Positions 8,379-18,595 of a DNA stretch of 30,176 nt are shown here, one piece after another. The DNA is from Allomyces macrogynus ATCC 38327 (taxonomy: Eukaryota > Blastocladiomycota > Blastocladiomycetes > Blastocladiales > Blastocladiaceae). The DNA is taken from NCBI GenBank assembly GCA_000151295.1, contig GG745351.1, positions 722,230-752,405 of the forward strand, in the 5' to 3' direction. Under the pieces are notes generated by a model. That model ran no database searches. It had not been told where the DNA came from and worked only from the letters and a program-made list of their open reading frames with translations. The position numbers and the translations under genes are program-made. Positions within the stretch are counted from its first letter, which is position 1, and each line of letters opens with the position of its first letter.

Positions 8379-10683
8379 CTACTGCTGCGACGGCGGCTGG
8401 CCCTGCTGCTGTTGAGCTTGCTGCTGCTGCCGCTGCTGTTGCTCCAGCTGCGACGGCGGCAACGGCTGCGACTGCTCGCGCTGCCCCGACCCGTACGGCG
8501 TTGCCGACGCTGACGCCTGCACGGGCGTCGGCGCAAACTGCACGACCTGGCCGTATGACATGGGCGCCGCATACTGCACCTGCGCGCCGTACGGCACCTG
8601 CACGTACTGCGGCTGCGCAACGTAGTATGCCTGCTGCGGCGGTCCGGGCGGCGCACCCGGGCGACCATTCGACAGCCGCACGACTCCCGCCATTCCGTTT
8701 GGCAGCGTGCCCGGCGGTAGCTCGTAGCCCATGGTCGGCAGCGCGCGGTAGACTACCATCGGCGGCGGCGGCTGCGGCACCGCGTCGGGCGGCCCGCCAG
8801 AACTCCACCGCGTATTGTACCCCGTGGCGTCTCCGGTGGGGGTGGGCTCGTCGACGCGAGCATTGGCGGCGGGCCCCACGGCTGCTGCGGCGGCAGGTAC
8901 AGGTCCGACGGCGCGGCCGCGTCGTTTGGCGCGTCGTTCCTCGCGGCGCGTGGTGCACAACGGCGCCAAGTCGCTCGCACTGCTCCCGGGTGCGGCGTAG
9001 TAATTGACATACGTATTCCGACGACATGCCCGGAAACCAGGCCGGCATTCGGGATCCTTTGGCTCAGCGACCCAACCGCGCCGTCGCAAAGGAGAATGGT
9101 CACGTCGGTCCGCCGAGAACGTCGCTCTGTCGCTGAAGGGCCGAACGCGCTCGCCCACTCAGCACGCTGTCAAAAATCAAGTCGCGTCGCGACTCATGTG
9201 CTGTCGTCGATGCTGTTCCGGCGCAAGCGATGAACGCGGCGAACCCGAGCAATCCCATCCCTGCGACCGTGCCGATACTGATCCCGACCACGGCGCCTGC
9301 ACTGATTCCCGTCCCGTCGGTCGCGGCGCGGTCCGTCGTCGTCCCGTTGCCCGCGGCCGTCGTGTTGGTTCCTGCGGCCGCCGATGGCACGTAGGTCTTG
9401 ACCCACGCAAACGCGAGTGTACCGTCGTTCTGCGGCGCGATCTTGATAATGTTGAGCAGCGCCGTCGGGACACCGCCCACGAGGAACAAGTGGCTGTCGT
9501 GCACGAACATGGCGTGCGCCGAGACCGATTCGGGGCCCTGGGTGTCGGCGGTGCTGAGAACGGCGGCGCGCGGTGCGTCGCCCGAGTCGAGGTTGACGTA
9601 TTCGAGCGCCGGGTTCGACGTGTAGCCCATGATCAGCAGGTAGGACGCCGACTTGTCGGGCAGCTGGTAGACGGCCAATTGGCAGTCGTCGCGCGCCACG
9701 AGTAGTGGCGACGAGTACTGTGGAGCGGGGTTGCGAGGGGTGAGTCACAGTGAACGGAATCGGCAAGGAGGGCACGTCACATAATGCACCTGGCTCCAAG
9801 TATTGGCGACCAAGTTGTAGGTCCACAGGTCCTTGAGCCGCGTGTTATTGCCGTTATTGCCGCCCGTCAGAACGACGCGCAGCGAGTCGTATCGGACCAT
9901 GCACGAGAACCCGCGCGGTGGAGGCAGCGTGGTCCCAGCAGCGACGGCACGGACGGCAGCCGACTAAACAAGCGTGCGCGAAAGAACTGTGAGTAAACTG
10001 CCGTGAAAGTGCAAAGAAATGGGCGGCTTCTCCACCTTGTCAAACCGCCACAGTGTGTTGTTGACGGTACTCCAGTTGCCAAACGCGTAAACGGCCGGGT
10101 CTGTCCCGAGCTGGTTGCTCGCACCGGGCGCAAACGGGGTCGTAGCGCCACTCCGGCCCGGATGCCCAACAATTAACCCGCCGAGCGACTGCCCGCTCGC
10201 GTCCGACGCGGTCAAACCGACACTCGTCACCTCCTTGGCGCGCAGCAAGTCGTTGACCGCGAAGGCGCGCAGCGGACCGCCCGTCGCCATGCCGCCAAGC
10301 AGCCACACGTCGTAGACGTCATTGAGGGCCTTGTCGCGCGTGACGGCGAGCGGGACCAAGCTCGAGTCGGCAATCGGCAGGGAAAACGGCGCCGTCGAGA
10401 TGGCCGACGAGTCGGCGTCAGCGCCCGTAATGTTGTGCGCGAGGTCAATGATGGCCACGTCCGTGTAGTGCGTGAGCGGCGTGAGAATACGGCCGCCAAA
10501 GACATAGGCCTTGCGCTCGCGCGGCAGGTAGACAATGGCGGGCGCGACGAGCTGCGTGCGCATGTTGGCGGGCCACCCCGTGGCGGCCTCGGCCTCGACG
10601 ATGGCATGGTGCTGCACAACGAGCACGGCAAGGAGCGCAAGTGTCACGGCACGCACAAGGCCGTGCAATGGCCGCCGTAACAT
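8379..10683 (-). CDS. Kelch-like beta-propeller type I membrane protein, copy 2
   Basis: Paralogue of the neighbouring copy on the same strand. Exon 1 (10683-10036, 216 codons) has an N-terminal hydrophobic signal (AVTLALLAVLVVQHHAIV) and blades with YVFGGR, VWLLGGM and LWRFDK. Exon 2 (9963-9790) is 58 codons, exactly as in copy 1, and carries VVLTGGNNGNNTRLKDLW and ANTWSQ. Exon 3 starts at 9717 (YSSPLLVARDDCQLAVY) and continues AHAMFVHDSHLFLVGG, then a single membrane helix near residues 412-440 (VVGISIGTVAGMGLLGFAAF). Introns 10035-9964 and 9789-9718 match copy 1 in position and phase. The exon 3 frame stops at 9100, but an open minus-strand frame down to 8379 encodes a basic then Pro/Gln/Tyr-rich tail (RREERRAKRRGR, QQAYYVAQPQYVQVPYGAQV) ending in a Gln run. 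A further intron, possibly about 9165 to 9060, probably joins them. The ligand is unknown. Confidence 0.72.
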
Positions 10684-13372
10684 GGTGTGCGCGCACGAGA
10701 GTGTTGGTAGATGCGAGAGGCGAGCGCCGTAGTCGAGCGAGTGGTCGAGCGTGATGGTACCGCGTCGAGCGGAAGGCAGTGCCGCGTATGTGTGCCTTCC
10801 GGGTTCCGGCTCGCGTGAGGACGCTTCAGCACCAGAAGGAGCAACAGGGCGGAGCGGTCAAGGCACTTGGGCGAAGCACCGTCGCCCTTGGTCCAGCGCG
10901 AAAACGGGTCGAGGAGACGGTAGATGCGGGCCAACTTGGGTGTGCGGCTCGCGAGCAGCGATTGCGGGCGACCAGAGCAAGTTGCGACGGCTTGGTTAGT
11001 GTAAAATGCGGCGGAAAGTGGCGGTGGAGGTTAAGTTGATTTTTCTTGCGAGGCTGCCGAGCCGGAGCGAACCCTGATTCTCACAGCAAGCATCAGATGC
11101 CTCGCGCCGTGCCTCGTCAGGTTTTGACTGCGCCCAGCAGCACGTACGTATGCATCTGGCGGCGCTGGTGATCACGACTTGATCGATGCCTCTGGCGGCC
11201 TCCAAGGACGCTGCAACCTGCTGCAATGGGCTGGGCAAGCGCTGAGCTCCGCTCGGAACGCGTTATTGGACTTGTCGTGAAGTGGAGGAAGAGCTGTGTG
11301 GCGGGACAGCTGGTTGGCCTCCAGGCTGTGTGGATCTCTCTCAGCAAGAGCCAGCAACACCGAAATATTAACAGCAAGCAGCTAAAGCAAGAAGATTGAT
11401 TTATGGATTGTGAGCAGTTCGTCTCTCCATTTTGCTTGCTGTTGTGCCATTTCAGGCCGTCAAGCAAGCATGAACTCGGCTCTCACCACAACATCGCATG
11501 CACCAGTCGTGGTTGCACCATGATCTTGTCCCACAAACATGACCATCACGTCCACGCGCAGAGTTTGCAGGGGTCATGCGGTCGATTTTACCTTTGCTAC
11601 CTACCACGATCAACGATCAGGAGCACCGGTAACTCCCTTCTACTCCAGTCGTGTCGCAGTTGGGTCACAGCACACACATCCGTGGTTCGCGCACACGGTT
11701 GCGGATGCGCACGTGCGGAAACCACGCGGAACCATTTTCCTCGCACACCCGTTCTCGGCAAGCAGCAGCAGACATCGCGGCAAACAATCATTGGACAAGG
11801 AGAGAGGGAGCGAGCATGGGTTGCTGCTAAGCTGGCTTGCTCTCCGACGCGCGTTCGAGGGGATCTTGATCAGTGCGCTGCTGTCGGGCTGTTGTTGCCT
11901 GTCGGTAGTTTGTCGGCCGCACGCGCCGCGTCGTTGACGACATTTTCATGGCAAAAGATGCGTCGTGGGAGTGTGGCGCAAAAAGGATGAACATGCGCGC
12001 GTCATTGGGTTGCCGGTGGCATGATCACATGAGCGTGGTGTTTGAGGTACGCTAGGTTTGCCTGGCGAAGGTGGCGAACGATGCGCCGGTGTGCGCCGGT
12101 CACATGGCCATTTTGAGGCGCCACCAATTACCTGTGCGCAGTCCTGCGCGCTGATCACTTTTACCCGTCCGCTCATTGTTCTCGAAACGTCGGTCGAAGC
12201 CCTGGCATGCGCCATCCGACTGACGTGCCCGGCCCCATGGGATGGTGACATCGACGGTCCCGACGCGACTGGAGCGCGCCGCCCTCAGCCCATCCTTTCT
12301 TCCCTTCATTTCGTTCTGGGTTTTGCGTCGGGTTGCGTTGGTCGTTGATCGCAACGCTTTTGCTGGACGCCCGGCGCGCGGGTTTTGCTCTTCGTTGCGA
12401 AGCTGGCAAAACTGGTCAAGGCCCCACTTGGCCAAGAGATGCGTGCGTGAATGCGCGCGATGGGGAGACGAAGCAGTGGTTTGCAAGTCCTTTGACGCTT
12501 CTCCAATAACGAGCCCTTGCGCGCGTGTGTCCTTTGCCCGGCCGGCCCGCGCAAACCGGAGCGACGGCAGTTTTCCCGCGGACCCGGGACCTGCCGCGAG
12601 GTTCTTCGGCAATACTGCGCCGCCGTGTTGGGGTGTGCGTTAGAACGTGCCCGTTTGGGACTTCACGCGAGCCGAGTGTGCCGGTTGTCCGCGCCGTCGG
12701 CAAAACTAGCGCGCCAGGCGAGGTGTGTGTGGTCCGCTCCCGTCCGGCCGGGTGTCCGAGCAAGATGTTGAAAAGGACGAACGATCATTGTTTGTATCAA
12801 AGCAACGGCCGACCGATGTCGTTCCATGAGCGCGAGCTTCTTGGCCGGCGGGATTGCCGTCATCAGCGCGGCGCAAGGAAATGAACCAATGACCAAAAGC
12901 GAGCACACGCGCCGAACCGCAGAGGCGCCGCATGCGCCTGACCCCATGAGCAACAGAGACCCATCAACTCGAAACGTCTGTGCCCTTTTCCTTGCAGCAA
13001 AACCGACGGCGGGCGTGCAACACAGCCATGATTCAATCAGGACGGCGTCACTGGCTGGCGCCTTTGTGCAACGCCACACCGCTAACGCCGACGAACGCCA
13101 GGAGACGCCAGCTGGCGTCGGCGTTGACGCGCGTCCCCGCTGGCGCGCACGCGCACACTTGTCCGCCTGACCTATCCGTCCCATCCGGAGTTCTTCCTGG
13201 TGGCGCTTCCCTTCCCGGCCGGCCACCGTATTGTCTCTTACGGGAACGCAAGGGGATCTCGTTCATTTCGGCGTGCGCGCAAGCCAAACCCAACCCGGCC
13301 GGCCGGGCCTCGTCGCGCAAGCGCGCGCACCTTGCTAAACTACCGAGAACCATTGCTCGATGCCGGCGTGGA
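10684..13372. other. Long gene-free region upstream of the peptide transporter
   Basis: About 2.7 kb between divergent genes. Frames of 100-195 codons exist on both strands, but their composition is noise-like, they overlap one another and I recognise no family. The left end should include the promoter of kelch-like copy 2 and the right end that of the peptide transporter. A 16-base perfect palindrome lies at 13104-13119. An unannotated gene with many small exons or a non-coding RNA cannot be excluded. Confidence 0.45.
13084..13125. repeat. Palindrome and overlapping inverted repeat in the promoter region
   Basis: GACGCCAGCTGGCGTC at 13104-13119 equals its own reverse complement. It is overlapped by a second inverted pair, AACGCCGAC (13084-13092) with GTCGGCGTT (13117-13125). 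The site lies about 460 bases before the transporter start codon. It could be a dimeric regulator site, or chance in GC-rich DNA. Confidence 0.5.
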
Positions 13373-13378
13373 GGTATA
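13373..13378 (+). promoter_or_regulatory. TATA-like box of the peptide transporter
   Basis: TATAAG in the context GAGGTATAAGAGG, 205 bases before the ATG at 13578. The sequence between is pyrimidine-rich and C-rich, consistent with a leader. This is sequence resemblance only. Confidence 0.4.
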
Positions 13379-13577
13379 AGAGGCCAGCGTCCCCGCCCCA
13401 CTTCGTTCCGTCATATCGTGCCTACTCGTTGCGGTCGACCTCGTTGGCGACACACTTCACCGCTCGCTGCCGCTCGCTCGAGTCCACCTCGTCGACGACT
13501 GCCAGTTGGTCGCCCGGTCGCACCGCACGCAGTACCTCTTCCACGCAACCTCAACCGACTCGACCTGAACCGGCACC

Positions 13578-15442
13578 ATGGGCGTCGAAAAGATTGACTC
13601 GAGCGTGACGCTCGAGAACGCGCCTGACGATGCGCTCGCTGTATGTCCCGTGTTTCTGCTCGCTGCCGCGCCCTGCAACCGCTCGTCAAGGATAAATGTC
13701 TTACACAATGCCGTCCTGTCTGCGCACGTAGCACGAGTACAACACCGCGGGTCTGTCGGAGAAGCAGATTGCGCTGCTCGAGAAGGAGCGTCGCATTAAC
13801 GCTGAGTACGTTTTCACTTCGGTTGTGCGATGCCCCTGCTCATCGAGCTGAAAAACTGACCATTTCGGCCGTGCACTCCACCACCTTCACCAACAGTCTC
13901 GACGCGCGCATTGCCAAGAACCCCAACGCCTTCCCGCGCGCCATTTACTACATTCTGCCCAACGAGTTTGGCGAGCGTTTCACGTACTACGGTCTCAAGG
14001 CCTTCCTCAACCGTTACCTCATCTTCATCGGCAATGAGGAGACGTCGGCCAAGTCGATGGTGCACGCATGGCAAATGGCGACCTACTTCTTCCCGCTCAT
14101 CGGTGCCGCCATTTCCGACTCGTACCTCGGCAAGTACAAGACGATTGTCTACCTGTCGCTCACCTACCTCGTCGGCAACATTATTCTCACGATCACGGCC
14201 ATCCCGGCGCTGCGCACCAACTGGTCGGTTCTGATCGGTCTCTACCTGATTGGCATTGGCACCGGTGGTATCAAGCCCTGCGTCGGCCCGCACGGCGCAG
14301 ACCAGTTTCTCAAGATCCAGGCCGATGGTCTGCGTCGTTTCTTCTCGTACTTCTACATTGCCATCAACGCCGGTGCCGTCTTGACTGGTTTCGCGACGCC
14401 CGCGCTCAAGGACGCGTTTGGCTGCTTTGGCGACGCGATCGGTACCGGCGACGACGCCGAGCCCGTGTGCTACTTTGCCGGCTACATGCTTCCGACGGTT
14501 GTTTTCGCGATTGTCACGGCGCTTTTCATCTACGGCGAGCGTTACTACCGTGTCGTGCCGCCGGTCGGCGAGTTTGTCCCGTTCCACATGTTCGCCGTCA
14601 TCGGCGCTGCCGTCGCCGGCTGGATTGGTGCCACCAAGGAGGATCGTGCCAAGAAGACTTTCTGGCAATTTGGCGCTGGCCCGTACGGCGAGCAGTTTGC
14701 CGAGGAGACGGGCGAGTTCATGCGCATGCTGCTCATGATCTTCCCGTTCTCGTTCGTCTGGATGGTCTACGACCAGCAATCCACGGAATGGTCGGACCAA
14801 TACGACCGCATGGACACGTACTTTGGCTCGATGCGTCTCTCGCCCGAGGTCTGGATTGCGATTGTCAACCCGATCATGGTCGTGCTGCTCGTCTACCTGC
14901 TCTCGACGTTCTTGTACCCGTGGCTCGAGCGTCGCGGTCTCGCCGTCACGCCACTCAGGCGCATGGTTCTTGGATCAATGTTGGTCACTGTCGGCTTCTT
15001 GCTGAGCGGTTTGCTTCAATCTAAGGTCTACGACGGCTACGGCGGCACGATCGACGAAAAAACTCGCTTGACTGACCCCAAAACGTGCAAGGGCAAGTGT
15101 GTGCACGGCGCGTGGCAGCTGCCTCAGTGGTTTGTTCTTTCGCTCGGCGAGTCGTTGTTCTCGCCCACGGGTTCCGAATTCGCGTACACGCAGGTCGGCA
15201 AGTCGATGCGCGCCTTCTCGACGTCGTTTTGGCTGCTCATGGTCTCGCTCGGCAACTTCTACGTTGTGGCCATTGAGGCCTCGCTCAACTCGGAGGCTAA
15301 CGTCGAGAACTGGACCGGCAAGAACCTGCCCAAGAAGTACTTCCTCTACACGGGTATCTCGGCTGCTGCCAACGTGTGTCTGCTCGTCATGGCCTACTTC
15401 TACAAGTACAAGGCCGGTAGCAGCACGTCGGCCAAGCAGTAA
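13578..15442 (+). CDS. PTR2: Proton-coupled oligopeptide transporter (POT/PTR family)
   Basis: Plasma-membrane symporter of the POT/SLC15 family that imports di- and tripeptides with protons. Three exons are seen: 13578-13640, 13732-13805 and 13897-15442, giving 560 residues, normal for the family. The start ATG sits in CACCATGG. Donors are GTATGT and GTACGT, with acceptors ACGTAG and AACAG. Family marks are the proton-coupling motif EFGERFTYYG (Glu69, Glu72, Arg73), the first PTR2 signature GAAISDSYLGKYKTIVYLSL, GGIKPCVGPHGADQF, the second signature FFSYFYIAINAGA, and EWSDQYDRMD in the central region. About 12 hydrophobic helices can be followed. The helix-1 region and the TGGIKP block look closer to animal SLC15 than to yeast Ptr2, but that is an impression. 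The short N-terminal exons encode a hydrophilic cytosolic lead. No frame break is seen. Confidence 0.93.
13641..13731 (+). other. Intron 1 of the peptide transporter
   Basis: Starts GTATGT and ends CACGTAG, phase 0. Removal joins DDALA to HEYNTAGLSEKQ. Confidence 0.85.
13806..13896 (+). other. Intron 2 of the peptide transporter
   Basis: Starts GTACGT and ends ACCAACAG, splitting a GA|T codon. Removal joins KERRINA to DLDARIAKNPNAFPRAIYY. Confidence 0.85.
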
Positions 15443-15848
15443 GCCGATGACGCTGTTACAAGATGACGCGTCGTTACCCGATTTCGTTTCTGTATTTTGT
15501 TTCGCGCCGTGTTGTGCCTTGAAAGAATATGCACACCGTCGTGCAGGGAGATGGCTTGATGCCGCGTTGTTGTGCTCTTTATTGAAATCATTTTGGAATA
15601 GAGACATCTTTGGAGCAACTATTCTTTGCGTTCTCTTTTTTCGCCACCTGTGTTTAGCGGTGCCGCTTGGTGCCGCTCGCAGTCGTGGTGGCGACGCGAG
15701 TTTGCTTGATCTTGTCTGTGATCTTCGATGGCCTGTGGTCGCCCTCCTGTGAATCATGCGTCAGTTGTTTATGTTTTCATTCGCGAGTGGAAGAGAAGCC
15801 CGGCGCAATCCTTCTCCACCGTGCTTGTAGGCTGTTGACACTTAATCG
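15443..15848. other. 3' flank of the peptide transporter up to the gap
   Basis: T-rich downstream sequence with TTTATTGAAATC near 15579, suitable for 3' end formation. No gene is seen before the run of N. Confidence 0.5.
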
Positions 15849-16317
15849 NNNNNNNNNNNNNNNNNNNNNNNNNNNNNNNNNNNNNNNNNNNNNNNNNNNN
15901 NNNNNNNNNNNNNNNNNNNNNNNNNNNNNNNNNNNNNNNNNNNNNNNNNNNNNNNNNNNNNNNNNNNNNNNNNNNNNNNNNNNNNNNNNNNNNNNNNNNN
16001 NNNNNNNNNNNNNNNNNNNNNNNNNNNNNNNNNNNNNNNNNNNNNNNNNNNNNNNNNNNNNNNNNNNNNNNNNNNNNNNNNNNNNNNNNNNNNNNNNNNN
16101 NNNNNNNNNNNNNNNNNNNNNNNNNNNNNNNNNNNNNNNNNNNNNNNNNNNNNNNNNNNNNNNNNNNNNNNNNNNNNNNNNNNNNNNNNNNNNNNNNNNN
16201 NNNNNNNNNNNNNNNNNNNNNNNNNNNNNNNNNNNNNNNNNNNNNNNNNNNNNNNNNNNNNNNNNNNNNNNNNNNNNNNNNNNNNNNNNNNNNNNNNNNN
16301 NNNNNNNNNNNNNNNNN
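15849..16317. other. Assembly gap (469 N)
   Basis: A run of 469 undetermined bases. Its true length is not knowable from the window. The 3' end of the channel gene lies in or next to it. Confidence 0.99.
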
Positions 16318-16880
16318 TTATATATACCCCGCTCCTTTCCCGGGGAACATCCCCAACAAAAATATGGGGGGCGGTGTGGTGCCCCCAGAGCGCCTCCCCC
16401 CCCCCACAAAAAAATTCCCCCCCCAAAAAGTTTCGCGCCGCACTTGGGGTTATATTTCCCCCCCCCGGAGGGGGGTCCCCCCTTTCGGTGTTTTAGGGGG
16501 GGGACCCCCTCCCCAAACGGTTGCATTCTGGCCCGGAGGGCGCGGGTTCCTTGGGGGGTCTTTTTGGGGCGGCCTTATTTCCGCCCCGTTCCTCCCTTTT
16601 CGGAGTCGATCCCGGCGCCCGGACCCCCCCGCCGGGGCACCCCCCCCCGGGCCCCCAAAGGGGTTGCCGGGTCCGCCCCCCCTTGGCCGGAACCCCCCCC
16701 CGGGATTTTTTCGACCGCTCCTTGGCCTTGGGGGGGGAGGCGGCGGCCCCTTGGGGAAAGTGTTCGAAAATGCGCAGCAGTTCGCCTTTTTCGAGGACCG
16801 AAATTTCCCAGTGGTTCCCCCCCCGGATTTTGCCGGTGCGCGGGCCCTTTTTGCCTGAGGGGGGGGGGGGGGGGGGGGGG
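16318..16880. other. Low-quality sequence with inflated homopolymers
   Basis: Nearly every run of C, G, A or T is stretched here, with G/C runs of 8-20 bases, as in the poor end of a read. Short recognisable pieces of the channel's cyclic-nucleotide-binding domain survive between 16750 and 16853 in broken frame. Translations here should not be trusted. Confidence 0.85.
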
Positions 16881-18595
16881 TGAGGAAATGCGCCCGGAGA
16901 TGGATGGGATTGAAGTGGAGAGAGTGATAGAGATAGAGAAAACGTACTGAGACTCACTTCGCCGAAAAACGTGCCCTCACCCATGGCGTCGCACACTTCG
17001 GTCAGGTCCTCGGACAGGACCTCGACCTTGCCGCGGCGGATGAAGTACTGGTGGGTCGGATGGACAACGTTAGCGGTGAGCGTTTGCGAGCAGCAAATTG
17101 CGAGCAAATCCGAACCATTTCCTTGCCCGCGTCGCCGCGATGCACGATCAAATCGCCGGGCAGGTACAGTTCCGGCCGTAGCGCGCGCGACAATGCCATG
17201 AAAAACGACAACCCAGCGCCTTGAAAAATCGGCACTTTCTGCAGCAGCTCGGCGTTCATGTGCATCGACACGTCGGCGTAGAACGCCGGCGGCAGCGTGG
17301 TGAGCAGCGATAGCGCATCGATCCCGCGATTCCTCATCCAGAGCACAGAATAATAGTCGAGCACGCGCGACTGCAGGTCCTCGGGGAACCCACGCTGCAT
17401 CATTTCCTCGCGCACGGCATCGAGTTTCTGCTCGTACCGCAACTGCACACCGCGCGAGTTGGAGAGCAGCGACGTGACGGTGCCCGTGCAGTACCCAAAG
17501 ACGAAGTTGCACACGGTTGCGCCAAAGACGGCGATGATGCGCTCAGTCGTGTTGTAAGGGTTGACACGGCCGTATCTACGCGGTGGTGGGGAGTCGCGAG
17601 TAAGCGTATCGCCTCGGCGGTCGCGGCCAAAGCGAAAAATGGAGACGAACCCGGTCGTCGTCAGGGTAAAGCACGAAAAGTAGACGGAAACCACGTAGCG
17701 CGACATGGTCGGCATGTTGCGCAGATCCTCGCGGGGTATGAGTTGGCCGGGCCATCGGCCGTCAATGTCGCTGCCAAGTGGACAGCCGTCGGGGCATCTG
17801 CGTTGTTCGTTGGTGATCGTCAGCGATGGTCGCGGGTAATGGTCGTCAACTACCATTCTGGCAACCACGCGAAAAAGGCGTACCCGACGAGGTAGAGCAT
17901 GCACGCGTACCAGTGGACCATGGTGGAGATGAGAAAGGCAAATTTGACAATGTGCAGCGAGAAGCGCGCGTGGAGCATGGCGGATCGCTCTTCAAAGTAG
18001 GTGAAGATCAAGTGCAATCGGAGCTACAAAATCAACGGCAAACGTGATGAGTTCAATCCATTCAAGAAAGCAGCGGGGGCAGTCGAGAGAGAGGCAACGT
18101 CGAAAACGTACGCACCATGCGGTTGAGCCGCAAAACGACAAAGAGCGTCGGACGGACCGCATCTCTTGACCAGTACTGCGGCAGAACTTGCGTTCTGCTC
18201 AGGATCAGGTTGGTCAATGGGTCGGCGAGCAGCTCGAGTGGCAAAAAGCTGGCCAGGTCCCACCACCCGGTGCGCGATCTCCACCACTGGCGGATGATCG
18301 ACGGCACGTCCATGATCTCGATGCGATCCTCGACGTAGGGGACGTGCCATCGCACAAGGCAGTCGATGCCGTGGAGCACGTCGAGCGCCACGCCGAGCCA
18401 ATAGAGGTACGTCGAGTCCCGGTCGAATGCGACCTTGTACGGCTCGAGGAGGCCAATTAGATAGATGGTGAAGAGCACGAGATGCTGCCACGCAAGGTAG
18501 AGCGGCGACGAGCGAATGACGACCCATTTCCACAAGCGCGCGGTCCAGGATAGTGATGCCGGGTCGACGGGGATGTAGCGCGCAACGTATCCCAT
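16750..18595 (-). CDS. Cyclic-nucleotide-gated channel with a potassium-type filter (partial)
   Basis: Six-helix membrane channel opened by cGMP or cAMP. The main exons are 18595-18116 (S1-S4), 18023-17884 (S5), 17797-17651 (pore helix), 17575-17116 (filter, S6, C-linker, start of the binding domain) and 17047-16958. S4 carries spaced arginines (RPTLFVVLRLNRM then LRL). Splicing gives the filter TLTTTGYGRVNP, so TTGYG as in potassium channels. S6 reads IIAVFGATVCNFVFGYCTG. The binding domain includes GKEMYFIRRGKVEVL and MGEGTFFGE. Its end (WEISVLEKGELLRIFEHF) sits in corrupted sequence near 16750-16810, so the C-terminus is lost. The start is uncertain. Met at 18595 is the first in frame, but conserved-looking sequence upstream (FVTIDQDRSYNLLVRPINAE) lies one frame away, across a GGG run. 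In Blastocladiella emersonii a K+-selective cGMP-gated channel acts downstream of a rhodopsin-guanylyl cyclase in zoospore phototaxis. A similar role here is inference. Confidence 0.85.
17048..17115 (-). other. Channel intron in the cyclic-nucleotide-binding domain
   Basis: Starts GTTCGG and ends CCACCAG, 68 bases, phase 0. It joins GDAGKEM to YFIRRGKVEVL. Confidence 0.8.
17576..17650 (-). other. Channel intron inside the selectivity filter
   Basis: Starts GTTCGT and ends GCGTAG, 75 bases, phase 2. It splits the Gly codon of the filter, and removal gives TTGYG. Its length is a multiple of three and it has no stop in frame, so it also reads through. Confidence 0.75.
17798..17883 (-). other. 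Channel intron between S5 and the pore
   Basis: Starts GTACGC and ends ACGCAG, 86 bases, phase 2. It joins HWYACMLYLVG to CPDGCPLGSDIDGRWPG. Later GT donors would create a stop codon at the junction. Confidence 0.7.
18024..18115 (-). other. Channel intron between S4 and S5
   Basis: Starts GTGCGT and ends TTTGTAG on the minus strand, 92 bases, phase 0. It joins RLNRM to LRLHLIFTYFEERSAML. Confidence 0.8.

Noticed and set aside
8390..8450. CTG-type repeat as a possible CRISPR or satellite
   Set aside because: It is the antisense of a glutamine-rich coding run in the tail of kelch-like copy 2, not a spaced repeat array.
11403..11990. 195-codon plus-strand ORF in the long gene-free region
   Set aside because: Composition is not protein-like (many Cys, His, Arg and Ser in no pattern). 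No domain or splice partner.
12100..12612. 170-codon minus-strand ORF
   Set aside because: Basic, low-information sequence with an equally open opposite strand. No family.
13814..14800. 328-codon minus-strand ORF opposite the peptide transporter
   Set aside because: Antisense shadow of a highly expressed-type GC-rich gene; the plus strand has clear POT family motifs.
16364..16883. Glycine/proline-rich ORFs next to the gap
   Set aside because: Products of inflated homopolymers in low-quality sequence.
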